64,000 nucleotides of DNA from Myxococcales bacterium. GTDB taxonomy: Bacteria > Myxococcota_A > Bradymonadia > REDH01. Below the pieces are notes generated by a model. That model was given only the letters and a program-made list of their open reading frames with translations, ran no database searches and was not told the DNA's origin. The stretch covers positions 1 to 64,000 of the forward strand of contig JACKDJ010000019.1 in the NCBI GenBank assembly GCA_020633625.1, read 5' to 3'. Within the stretch, counting starts at the first letter, position 1; every line of letters begins with the position of its first letter. This document shows positions 14,374 to 22,429 of the stretch, one piece after another. Both the position numbers and the translations under genes were made by a program.

Positions 14374-15218
14374 TGATCTCAGCTTCAGAACGAGGGCTGC
14401 TGGGGCGAGTCGTGCGTGACCCGCTGCTCCACTTCGGGCTCGTGGGCGCCGCGATCTTCGCACTCTACGTACTCGCCGGGCCTCCACCCGAGCCTTCCGA
14501 AGGGGCGCCGGAGATCGTCGTGGACGAGGGTGTTCGGGCCGCGCTGGCGGTCGCGTTCGAGGCCAGCGCGGGGCGGGCTCCCGACGCGGACGAGGCGGCC
14601 GCCGCCGAGGCGGCGTGGCTCGACGACGAGGTCTTGTACCGCGCCGGGCTGGAGTTGGGCCTGGATCGAGAGGACACGATCGTTCGGCGGCGGGTCGTCC
14701 AGAAGATGGAGTTCCTTCTCGACGAACAGACCCAAGTCGCTGACCCCACTAGCGAAGAGATCGAGTCGTACATCGCTGCGTCCGGCGGTCGCTTCGGGAT
14801 CAGTACCCGCTACACGATCACGCAGATCTTCTACGATCCGGCGCGCGACGCGAGCGCCGAGGAGACCGCGATGCAGGACCTCGCCGCTCTGCGTGTCGGA
14901 GAGTCTTCGGATGGACGCGGAGTCGCGTTCGCGCGCGGACCACGGCTGGTTGCGCAACCCTACGAGCGCTTCCGGGCGGTCTTCGGGGGTGATGTCGCCG
15001 ACGCCGTGCGTGACGCGACCGTTGGTGACTGGATTGGGCCGGTTCGCTCCGCGTTCGGGTTGCACCTGATCAAAGTGGAGGCAGCCGACGTGTCTGCCGC
15101 GGATGTCGCCGGCGCCCGAGAGCGCGCATCGCTCGCGCTGCGAGCGGATCGGCTGGTCGCCGCCAGAGCTGCCGCCGTTGCAGACCTCCGCTCGCGCTTC
15201 ACCGTCGTGCGCCGTTGA
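14373..15218 (+). CDS. Membrane-anchored parvulin-type peptidyl-prolyl isomerase
   Basis: This 281-residue protein has a short cytoplasmic N-terminus, one membrane segment (about 16-36) and an exported chaperone region with an SurA-like helical part. A PpiC/parvulin domain at about 135-235 ends in the signature SAFGLHLIKVE. It probably assists folding of envelope proteins, most simply the barrel encoded just upstream. The ATG overlaps that gene's stop, and the stop overlaps the TTG start of the HupE-like gene, so the three are translated together. Confidence 0.8.
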   Translation: MISASERGLLGRVVRDPLLHFGLVGAAIFALYVLAGPPPEPSEGAPEIVVDEGVRAALAVAFEASAGRAPDADEAAAAEAAWLDDEVLYRAGLELGLDREDTIVRRRVVQKMEFLLDEQTQVADPTSEEIESYIAASGGRFGISTRYTITQIFYDPARDASAEETAMQDLAALRVGESSDGRGVAFARGPRLVAQPYERFRAVFGGDVADAVRDATVGDWIGPVRSAFGLHLIKVEAADVSAADVAGARERASLALRADRLVAARAAAVADLRSRFTVVRR

Positions 15219-16249
15219 ATCAGGCGCGCGCGGCGCAGCTTGTCTTCGCGTGTGCGGTGGCCGCGGTGGTGGTTGCGTCGCTGCCGCCGCCGGCGCGCGC
15301 TCACGACTTTCGGCCCGCGTATCTGGGTGTGGATGTCGGCGAGGCTCACTCCGACGGTACGACGCCGGTGCGGATCACGTGGTCGCTGCCTGCGACGGCG
15401 AACCCCGACGCACGCCCCACGCTCCCGGCGGCGTGCGTCCGCTCGGAGTGGACGGTTGCGCCCGACCGCGGCGGTGGCGGGCGGTTCGAGCTGCGGACCG
15501 ACTGCCGCGGCGCCACTCTCCCGGTGGGTATCCCGGTCATCGACGCGGACCTGATCGTGCACGTCGACTACGCGGGGGAACCGTCGCGAACGGAGGTTCT
15601 CCCAACGGCGCCGCGGCTCGTCACGCTCCCCCTCACCGGCAGCGGCACTGCGTCGGACGAGGACGCCGGAGTTGCTCCGGGGCCGCTCGGGTACTTCCGA
15701 CTGGGTGTGGAGCACATCCTCACGGGCTGGGACCACCTGACGTTCGTTCTGCTGGTCGTGCTCACGGCGGGTTTCGGCACCGCCTCGCGCGCACGTTCGA
15801 TCTTGGCGGCCGTCACGGGGTTCACTGCCGGTCACAGCGTGACGCTCGCGCTGGCGGCGCTGGCGCTGTTCAGCCTACCGGGGCCACCTGTCGAAGCGTG
15901 CATCGCGCTGAGCATCGTCTTCCTCGCGCGGGAGGCGCTCCACCCTACGCGCGACCTGGCCGCGCGACACCCCTGGGTCGTGACGACGCTGTTCGGCCTG
16001 CTGCATGGGTTCGGGTTCGCGGGCGCACTGCGGGACATCGGGCTTCCCGAAGACAACGTCGCTGCGGCGCTGTTCGCGTTCAACGTCGGAGTCGAGGCAG
16101 GCCAGCTCGCCTTCGTCGCCGTCGTCGCGCTCTGCCTCGCCGCGGCTCGAGCTGTGTCCCTGGATCGGGGCGCGCGGACCATCGCCGCGTACCTCGCGGG
16201 TGTCGTCGGCACGTACTGGCTGATCGAGCGCGTGGTCGGCTTCTGGTAG
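15215..16249 (+). CDS. HupE/UreJ-like membrane protein with exported N-terminal domain
   Basis: A 344-residue protein starting at TTG (TTGA overlap). A signal peptide ends near ARAH at 28-31. An exported, mostly beta domain follows (about 30-160, with a disulfide-capable Cys pair), then six to seven membrane segments. The membrane part has the features of the HupE/UreJ_2 family: GVEHILTGWDHLTF and HGFGFAGALRDIGLP, with conserved His and Asp residues able to bind a metal. HupE and UreJ relatives are considered nickel or cobalt permeases, but this subfamily with an N-terminal ectodomain usually sits beside parvulins and has no proven substrate. Confidence 0.8.
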   Translation: MNQARAAQLVFACAVAAVVVASLPPPARAHDFRPAYLGVDVGEAHSDGTTPVRITWSLPATANPDARPTLPAACVRSEWTVAPDRGGGGRFELRTDCRGATLPVGIPVIDADLIVHVDYAGEPSRTEVLPTAPRLVTLPLTGSGTASDEDAGVAPGPLGYFRLGVEHILTGWDHLTFVLLVVLTAGFGTASRARSILAAVTGFTAGHSVTLALAALALFSLPGPPVEACIALSIVFLAREALHPTRDLAARHPWVVTTLFGLLHGFGFAGALRDIGLPEDNVAAALFAFNVGVEAGQLAFVAVVALCLAAARAVSLDRGARTIAAYLAGVVGTYWLIERVVGFW

Positions 16250-16274
16250 AGTGGGCCCACGCTCAGGAGGCTGC

Positions 16275-18290
16275 GTGAACGAACCTCGAGTCTGGCCCAC
16301 TTCGACGCGACGCCGCGCGCTCGCGCTGGTCGCCGTCGGCGCTTGGATCGGCGGTGCTGGCTGCGGCGACGACGCGAACGGACCGGAGGTGCCCGATGTT
16401 GTGTCCGACCCTGATGCGGCGCAGCTCGACGCCGACGCCGGCGGCGACGTCGAGTCGGACTCGACGCCGCTGGTCGAGTACACCGAGCAGCGCGAGCCGT
16501 GCGCAGACCGATCGGCCGACCGGAACCTGTACTGGGGCGACCTGCACGTTCACACAGCCTACTCGTTCGACGCGTACATCAACGACGTGCGGGCCTACCC
16601 GGCGGACGCGCTGGCGTTTGCGCAGGGCGCGCCGCTGCCAATCCCGCCCGACGACACGTCGACGGTGCGGCTCGATCGACCGCTCGACTTCGCCGCAGTC
16701 ACCGACCATGCGGAGTATCTGGCCGAGACGGCGAGCTGTAACGCCCCGGACGCGGCGAGCTACTCGACGTCGACGTGCGCGCGACTGCGCGACTCGTCTG
16801 GCGGGACGTTCGTTTACGGGTCGCAGCTTCAGGCGATGGACCCTGCACGGTTCGCCGACGTCTGTGACGCGATCGACTGCGGCGGCGTGGCGTCGGACAT
16901 CTGGCGCCGCACGCAGCAGGCGGCCGACGACGCGTACGATCGGAGCGCGGCGTGCAGCTTCACGGCGTTCGTCGGCTACGAGTACACGTCGGCCCGGAAC
17001 GTCAGCAATCTGCACCGCAACGTGATCTTCCGAAACGACGACGTGCCGGCCGCGCCGGTGACGTACTTCGACGAGGTCAGCCCGTGGGGGCTGTGGCGCC
17101 GTCTCAGGGAGGGGTGCGAGCAGGCCGGCGGCGAGTGCCAGGTGCTGGTGATCCCGCACAACTCGAACATGAGCGACGGGCGCATGTTCGTACCCGAGTA
17201 CCCGACCGACGGGGGCGAAGACGAGGCGAGCCTCGCAGCGTTTCGCGCCGAGATCGAGCCACTGGTGGAGATCTTCCAGCACAAGTCGGCGTCCGAGTGC
17301 GTGCGGGGGCTCCCATCGGCCGGGGTCGAAGCCGACGAGCTGTGCTCATTCGAGGACATCACACCTGGTTCGGTGCAAGACTGCGGCGACGCGGTCGGCA
17401 GCGGAGGCATGGCGGGGTTCGGCTGTCTGTCCCGCTACAGCTTCGTCCGCTACGCGCTCGAGGCGGGGCTGCTGGAGGAGGAACGGATCGGCGTGAACCC
17501 GTATCGGCTCGGGATCATCGCGAGTACCGACACCCACAACGGAACCGCGGGGTATGTCGAAGAGTCGGACTATCGGGGGCACGTGGGCATCGACGAAGGG
17601 ACGCCAGAGGCACGCTTGGCGCGGCCAGGCCTGCTACCGGGTGGAATCACCACGAACCCCGGCGGGCTGGCGGGCGTGTGGGCGGTCGAGAACTCGCGCG
17701 ACGCGCTGTTCGAGGCGATGCGTCGCCGCGAGGTCTTTGGGACGTCCGGCCCGCGGATCTCGGTCCGGTTCTTCGCAGGGTACGGGCTCGACGAGGGGGC
17801 GTGCGAGAGCCCGACGATGGTCTCGGACGGATACGCCGGCGGCGTCCCAATGGGCGGTGTGGTCGTCGCGACGGACTCGGCGCCGCGGCTCGTTGTCCAG
17901 GCGTTGCGAGACCCGGCGTCCGCCGCCGGGCTCGACCGCGTGCAGATCGTGAAGGGCTGGGTCGAGGGCGGCTCGGTCCACGAGCGCGTCGTCGACGTGG
18001 CAACGGCACCGACCGCTGCAACGGTCGACCTCGACACGTGCGCGGTCGAGGGCGAGGGCGCGGCGTCGCTGTGCACGACGTGGACCGATCCGGACTTCGA
18101 CCCGTCGGAGCGAGCGTTCTACTACGTTCGCGTGCTCGAGACGCCGACGTGCCGCTGGAGCCGACGTCAGTGCCTCGCGATCGAGGAGTCGGCGCGCCCC
18201 GCTGGCTGCGCCGACGCGCGTATCGCGACCTCGATTCAGGAGCGCGCGTGGACGTCGCCGATCTGGATTCAGCCGGCGCCCGATCAGTGA
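16275..18290 (+). CDS. DUF3604-family PHP-like lipoprotein
   Basis: This 671-residue protein starts at a GTG with an ideal AGGAGG 4 nt upstream. A lipoprotein signal ends at GAG-C30, then an Asp-rich linker. The main domain has a PHP-type metal motif, D89-L-H91-V-H93-T, followed by AVTDHAEYL, VIPHNSN and STDTHNGTAG, the landmarks of DUF3604. A binuclear metal hydrolase or phosphoesterase-like activity at the cell surface is inferred. It lies 25 nt after the HupE-like gene. DUF3604, parvulin and HupE-like genes frequently occur together, so this forms a four-gene envelope module with the barrel. Confidence 0.8.
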   Translation: MNEPRVWPTSTRRRALALVAVGAWIGGAGCGDDANGPEVPDVVSDPDAAQLDADAGGDVESDSTPLVEYTEQREPCADRSADRNLYWGDLHVHTAYSFDAYINDVRAYPADALAFAQGAPLPIPPDDTSTVRLDRPLDFAAVTDHAEYLAETASCNAPDAASYSTSTCARLRDSSGGTFVYGSQLQAMDPARFADVCDAIDCGGVASDIWRRTQQAADDAYDRSAACSFTAFVGYEYTSARNVSNLHRNVIFRNDDVPAAPVTYFDEVSPWGLWRRLREGCEQAGGECQVLVIPHNSNMSDGRMFVPEYPTDGGEDEASLAAFRAEIEPLVEIFQHKSASECVRGLPSAGVEADELCSFEDITPGSVQDCGDAVGSGGMAGFGCLSRYSFVRYALEAGLLEEERIGVNPYRLGIIASTDTHNGTAGYVEESDYRGHVGIDEGTPEARLARPGLLPGGITTNPGGLAGVWAVENSRDALFEAMRRREVFGTSGPRISVRFFAGYGLDEGACESPTMVSDGYAGGVPMGGVVVATDSAPRLVVQALRDPASAAGLDRVQIVKGWVEGGSVHERVVDVATAPTAATVDLDTCAVEGEGAASLCTTWTDPDFDPSERAFYYVRVLETPTCRWSRRQCLAIEESARPAGCADARIATSIQERAWTSPIWIQPAPDQ

Positions 18291-18311
18291 TCGCGGCTGA
18301 GCACTTTTTTC

Positions 18312-18341
18312 TTGCGCGGGCGCTCCGTCCCGCCGTATAAG
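18312..18341 (+). promoter_or_regulatory. Promoter of tRNA-Gly
   Basis: TTGCGC (18312-18317), an 18-bp spacer and TATAAG (18336-18341), 11 nt before the mature tRNA 5' end. Confidence 0.6.
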
Positions 18342-18348
18342 CAGCGCC

Positions 18349-18426
<78 letters not shown>

Positions 18427-18465
18427 GAGCTTGGCCTCGACTGACGTCGGGGCCAAGCTCGTTTT
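18427..18465 (+). terminator. Rho-independent terminator after tRNA-Gly
   Basis: A 14-bp near-perfect stem, GAGCTTGGCCTCGA against TCGGGGCCAAGCTC, with a 6-nt loop is followed by GTTTT. The remaining bases up to 18572 show no feature. Confidence 0.85.
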
Positions 18466-18572
18466 GGCCTGTCGCTAGCGGCGACGACCGACCGCCGTCG
18501 GCGACCGTCGAGACGAGCGGTCGGCGCGACCCGGGCGCGTCGGATTCCCGCTGCGCCGTCCGCGACGGCGTC

Positions 18573-20858
18573 CTAGTCCCGCGACTCCCCGTAGGCCACG
18601 GCATAACGCGTGCGCGGCAGCGGCGCGTCGAAGGTCGTCGTGACACCGTTCGGCCAGCGGATCTCGACCAACACCGGCGTCGCCGAACCGAGCCCGACGG
18701 TGACCGGCAGCTCGCCGCCGTTGAGGCCGTTGTTGCTCACCACCCACCGAACATGGCTGCGGCCGCGCGAGTCGACGACGACGACCTTCGCACCGATTGA
18801 GTCCCGGTTGAGGCCGTCACGTCCGATCAGCTCGAAGCTGATCCACTGACGGCCCTCGCCCGCGCCGTTGCGGTGAAGCGTGAATCCTCTGCGACCGCTC
18901 CCCAGCAGGAGATCGACGGCGCCGTCCTGATCGTAGTCTGCCGTCGCGCCGCAGATCGTCTCGAACCCAGAGAGCTCCGCCCCGTGCCGTTCGACCGACG
19001 TGAAGCGGTACTCACCGCCCCGGAACAAGTCGTTCGCGCTCGCGCTGGCGTCGCCGAAACCGATCGCACGGGCGACGAAGAGGTCATCATATCCATCGTT
19101 GTCGGAGTCGAAGGGGATCGGCGCCCATGTGCGCGACGCCGTCCGGATGCCGAACGCCGCAGCCTGATCCTCGAAGCCACGGCCGGCCCCTTGGATCGCG
19201 AGCCGCATAGGTCCAGTGTTCGTCACAGCAAGATCCAGGTCCTCGTCTCCATCTGCGTCGATGAGTCCGATGCCCATCCCGTCGACGCGGAGATCGAGTC
19301 CGACGGTTCGGCCAACCTCCGTGAAGCACCAGCCGCCGCAGCCGCGACCGTCGTTGCGCCAGTATAGATTGCGGGCGATCGGTGCACCGACCGGATCCGC
19401 ACCCGTGCGGCCCTTGTCGTTCGCGATGTAGAGATCGACGTCGCCGTCATCGTCGACATCGACGAACACCGCCGCGTACGCGAGTCCGCTCGGGGCCGGC
19501 GACAGCAGGTCCGTGACGTCGGTGAACGTCCCGTCACCGTTGTTGCGGTACAGGATGTCCGTCGCTAGCGCCGCGGCTGTCCCATCCCCGGGGTCGGCCT
19601 CCAGGTAGTTGCCGACGTAGAGGTCGAGATCGCCGTCTCGGTCGTAGTCGCCCCATGTCGCAGCCACGCCAAACCGTCGATCCCCCACACCCGCGCGCTC
19701 GGTGACGTCAACGAACCCGCGGCCGCGGTCGTTCCAGAACAGCCGATTGATCCCGCGCTGCGCGATGAACACGTCCTGGAACCCGTCATTGTCGAAGTCC
19801 GCGAATGCGGCCATCTGCGAGCCCTCGAACTCGAGCGCGAGGTCACCCCACCCAAACCGCTCGAAAGTCCCGTCCCCCCGATTGCGCATCGCCTCGTTTC
19901 GCCCACCGTCCGAGAGGATGAGGTAGTCAACCCACCCGTCTCGATCCATGTCGCTCCACGCCAGTCCGGGGACGTTGGGGAGCGGCACGTCGGCGACCGC
20001 CACGCTCGGGACACCCGCGCACAACGTAACGTCCTCGAGCGCGAGAGTCGGAACACCACACGGGGTCGGCGAGGCGCTGATCCCGCGACTCCAATAGCAG
20101 ACACCGTCGGCGCACATCGCTGCGGCAGGGATCTCGGGCCGCTCGACGCCGGGTACATCGAAGACCACGTCTGACACGGCATCCGCCAATGCGTCCGAGT
20201 CGTCGCTGGCCGTGTCGCGCTCGTCTGCAGTGAGCCCGTCGTCGGCGTCCACTGGTGCGTCCGCCACACCGGCGTCGCCGCCGTCGTCCGCGCCGCCGGC
20301 GTCCGCTCCGCCGTCGTCCGCTCCGCCATCGTCCGCGCCGCCGTCGTCCGCTCCGCCGTCGTCCGCTCCGCCGTCGTCGGCACCAGCGTCAGCGTCACGA
20401 GTGTCCGTCGGCGCGGTGTCTGCTGTGGCGTCTGCCGCGTCATCCCAGGCGACGTCCGATTCGATGGACGAATCACCCGCGTCGCCAGCGAAATCAACCA
20501 CTTCGAGCACCGCATCGCGCTCTAAGTCCCAGGCACCGCTCCCATTGCCGTCCGGTTCTTCCTCGACCGAATCGCGCTCCGCGTCGGTACCGCCGTCCGC
20601 GGGTTCGTCGCCACCCACGTCCCGATCGCCACCGGGCTCGCCGTCTTCGACTGGCTCAGCGTCCGGGGGCCCGAGGTCGGCGAGATCAGTCCCGTCGTCC
20701 GCGTCCGCGCCGTCCGGCGAACCCAGGTCGATACGGGCCTCCACCGCATCGTCCCCGCGCGCGTCCGTCAGTCCGCCCGGACCACCGCTGTCGGCTCCAC
20801 ACGCGCCGACGACCGACGCTGCGAAGAGCGCCGACAGGATTGAGGCGGCCCGCAACAC
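18573..20858 (-). CDS. FG-GAP/VCBS repeat lipoprotein with ASPIC/UnbV C-terminus
   Basis: This 761-residue predicted surface lipoprotein starts at a GTG with AGGAG 7 nt upstream. The signal ends at VGA-C20. Residues 21-235 are an Asp/Gly/Ala-rich stalk including seven ADDGG-type units. Repeated FG-GAP/VCBS blades follow from about 290 to 640 with Ca-binding-like DxDxDG loops (for example DMDRDG, DFDNDG, DYDRDG), and an ASPIC/UnbV domain ends the protein. Such beta-propellers mediate extracellular binding. The gene has its own promoter at 20917-20890 and is transcribed away from the glucan operon in the same direction, so it could also receive read-through. Confidence 0.85.
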   Translation of the reverse strand: MLRAASILSALFAASVVGACGADSGGPGGLTDARGDDAVEARIDLGSPDGADADDGTDLADLGPPDAEPVEDGEPGGDRDVGGDEPADGGTDAERDSVEEEPDGNGSGAWDLERDAVLEVVDFAGDAGDSSIESDVAWDDAADATADTAPTDTRDADAGADDGGADDGGADDGGADDGGADDGGADAGGADDGGDAGVADAPVDADDGLTADERDTASDDSDALADAVSDVVFDVPGVERPEIPAAAMCADGVCYWSRGISASPTPCGVPTLALEDVTLCAGVPSVAVADVPLPNVPGLAWSDMDRDGWVDYLILSDGGRNEAMRNRGDGTFERFGWGDLALEFEGSQMAAFADFDNDGFQDVFIAQRGINRLFWNDRGRGFVDVTERAGVGDRRFGVAATWGDYDRDGDLDLYVGNYLEADPGDGTAAALATDILYRNNGDGTFTDVTDLLSPAPSGLAYAAVFVDVDDDGDVDLYIANDKGRTGADPVGAPIARNLYWRNDGRGCGGWCFTEVGRTVGLDLRVDGMGIGLIDADGDEDLDLAVTNTGPMRLAIQGAGRGFEDQAAAFGIRTASRTWAPIPFDSDNDGYDDLFVARAIGFGDASASANDLFRGGEYRFTSVERHGAELSGFETICGATADYDQDGAVDLLLGSGRRGFTLHRNGAGEGRQWISFELIGRDGLNRDSIGAKVVVVDSRGRSHVRWVVSNNGLNGGELPVTVGLGSATPVLVEIRWPNGVTTTFDAPLPRTRYAVAYGESRD
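20274..20384 (-). repeat. 15-bp tandem coding repeat (ADDGG units)
   Basis: Seven ADDGG-type pentapeptide units (one is ADAGG) occupy residues 159-195 of the FG-GAP lipoprotein. They form a flexible acidic stalk whose length could vary without loss of frame. Confidence 0.85.
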
Positions 20859-20889
20859 GATGGCACTCCTCGTTCAGTCGTAGGAGACA

Positions 20890-20917
20890 ATCGTACACCA
20901 AGCCTGGAAAAGCGCAA
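20890..20917 (-). promoter_or_regulatory. Candidate promoter of the FG-GAP lipoprotein gene
   Basis: Minus strand TTGCGC (20917-20912), a 16-bp spacer and TACGAT (20895-20890), about 25 nt upstream of the predicted start region. The rest of 20859-21001 shows nothing else. Confidence 0.5.
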
Positions 20918-21001
20918 CCCACCGTTCAACGACGCGTCACACCGGCGCCACAATCGAGCGCGGACGCTCGGGCAGAACGAGCGAAAGCGCACCCACCGCC
21001 G

Positions 21002-22429
21002 CTACTCGAAGCGGCAGTCCTCGACCACCTGCAGTTCATCGAACCGGTGGAAGTTGTAGTAGTAGCCGGTCGTTCCGGTGAACACGACGTAGCCACCCTT
21101 GAACGTCAGCCCATCGATGATGTCATCGATGACTACGGCGTCGTCCATCGAGACTCGCACGCGTGAGCCACGCACGGAGACGACGATGTCGTGCCACTCG
21201 TTGTCCTCGAGCGTCGGTGCCTCGGCCCACAGCCGATGGTCGCCCGGGTTTCCGTCCAGGGTGATCGCGATGTGGTTCTCCGACGTCGGGTCGGTGTGGA
21301 ACTCGTTCGTGCCGTTGTAGACGTTGTGCCAGGTGTCGAACTCGATGTGGAAGGCGGCGACCGGGTCTCCGGTCCACGTCCCCCAGCCGCCGGCGATACC
21401 GTAGCCGAGACCGCCACCTCTGGCTGCCGCGGCGATGATGCCTTCGAGCTCAGGTACATCCGAGGCCTCGAAGACGCTGAGCGCGAAGCCGTCTGCGCCC
21501 GGCTGGCCGGTGCTCGGGCACGGGCCGATCGTATCGCACTGACCGGTCGCGACGCGAAAGCGGAGCTGCACGTCGCCGGCGGCGACGGGGCGCGCGATGT
21601 TGGCGATCGCCCCGCGACGGTCGCGTGCCGCCCCGGTCATCTCCAACCAGCCGCGCGGGTCGCGGGTCGCGTTGTTGTAGGTTCGCCACTCGCCACTCGG
21701 GAGATCGGTGTCGAACGTCGCCGCATCCGTCCAGCCGCACACGCCGACGGCCACCTCCGCCGAAGCCGACTCGTCGTCGGACGACGTCACTGTCACGGAG
21801 ACGTGATGGGCGGCAGTAGAGAGCGTCGTCGTCTCGAAGTGCGTGAGTCCGTCGGCGTCGAGGTTCCCGACGAACAGCTCGCCGTCGATGTCGGAGACCC
21901 AACGAGCAACGTACGTCGTGGCGTCGACCTCCGGCGCGAGTGAGGCGAGCGCCTCGAATGCGACAGGGGCGCCTGCCGCAAAGGTCGCGCGGTCGGTCGG
22001 GTCGAGCACGACGAGACGGAAGTCCCCCGGTGCCGCGGTGTCACCGGCGTCGGCGTCGCCGCTCGAGTCGGCGTCGTCGGCCGAGTCAGCGTCGTCGGGC
22101 GTGGCGTCGTCCACGTCCGGGTCTCCGTCGACGACCTCGGGATCGTCTGTGGGTGGGTCACCACTGGTCTCGTGCACGTCGGAGTCCGCGGAGTCATCCG
22201 CATCGTCCGCATCGTCCGCGGCGTCGGCGATATCGACGGCGTCGACATCGGGAGAGGTCTCGGCCGCGTCATCCGCGCCCGTCCCGAGGTCCCCGACGTC
22301 TCGTCCCGACGCCACGCACTCTCCGTCAACGCACATCTCGTCTGGCCCTACGCACTCCTCGGGGCACTCGTCGTGCACGGTGCCGCACGCGCACAGGAGC
22401 AGGACGACAGTCAGGCAGCAGAGTCTCAT
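21002..22429 (-). CDS. Lectin-fold lipoprotein at the end of the glucan operon
   Basis: A 475-residue protein with a signal ending at LCA-C15, a small Cys-rich module (to about residue 40) and an Asp/Ala-rich stalk to about 145. A short beta domain follows, then a legume-lectin/concanavalin-like domain at about 245-465. Lectin landmarks are PGADGFALSV, a Gly-rich GGLGYG turn, FHIEFDTWHN and the SENHIAITLD strand. A cell-surface carbohydrate-binding role is likely and, from its neighbours, alpha-glucan is the probable ligand. It overlaps the upstream amylase gene by ATGA and is the last gene of the series. The Ca/Mn-binding Asp and Asn of plant lectins are only partly recognisable. Confidence 0.72.
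   Translation of the reverse strand: MRLCCLTVVLLLCACGTVHDECPEECVGPDEMCVDGECVASGRDVGDLGTGADDAAETSPDVDAVDIADAADDADDADDSADSDVHETSGDPPTDDPEVVDGDPDVDDATPDDADSADDADSSGDADAGDTAAPGDFRLVVLDPTDRATFAAGAPVAFEALASLAPEVDATTYVARWVSDIDGELFVGNLDADGLTHFETTTLSTAAHHVSVTVTSSDDESASAEVAVGVCGWTDAATFDTDLPSGEWRTYNNATRDPRGWLEMTGAARDRRGAIANIARPVAAGDVQLRFRVATGQCDTIGPCPSTGQPGADGFALSVFEASDVPELEGIIAAAARGGGLGYGIAGGWGTWTGDPVAAFHIEFDTWHNVYNGTNEFHTDPTSENHIAITLDGNPGDHRLWAEAPTLEDNEWHDIVVSVRGSRVRVSMDDAVVIDDIIDGLTFKGGYVVFTGTTGYYYNFHRFDELQVVEDCRFE

Noticed and set aside
18573..20858. FG-GAP protein as an integrin-like eukaryotic transfer
   Set aside because: Lipobox, Asp-rich stalk, ASPIC domain and codon use match the many similar bacterial surface proteins in this window.
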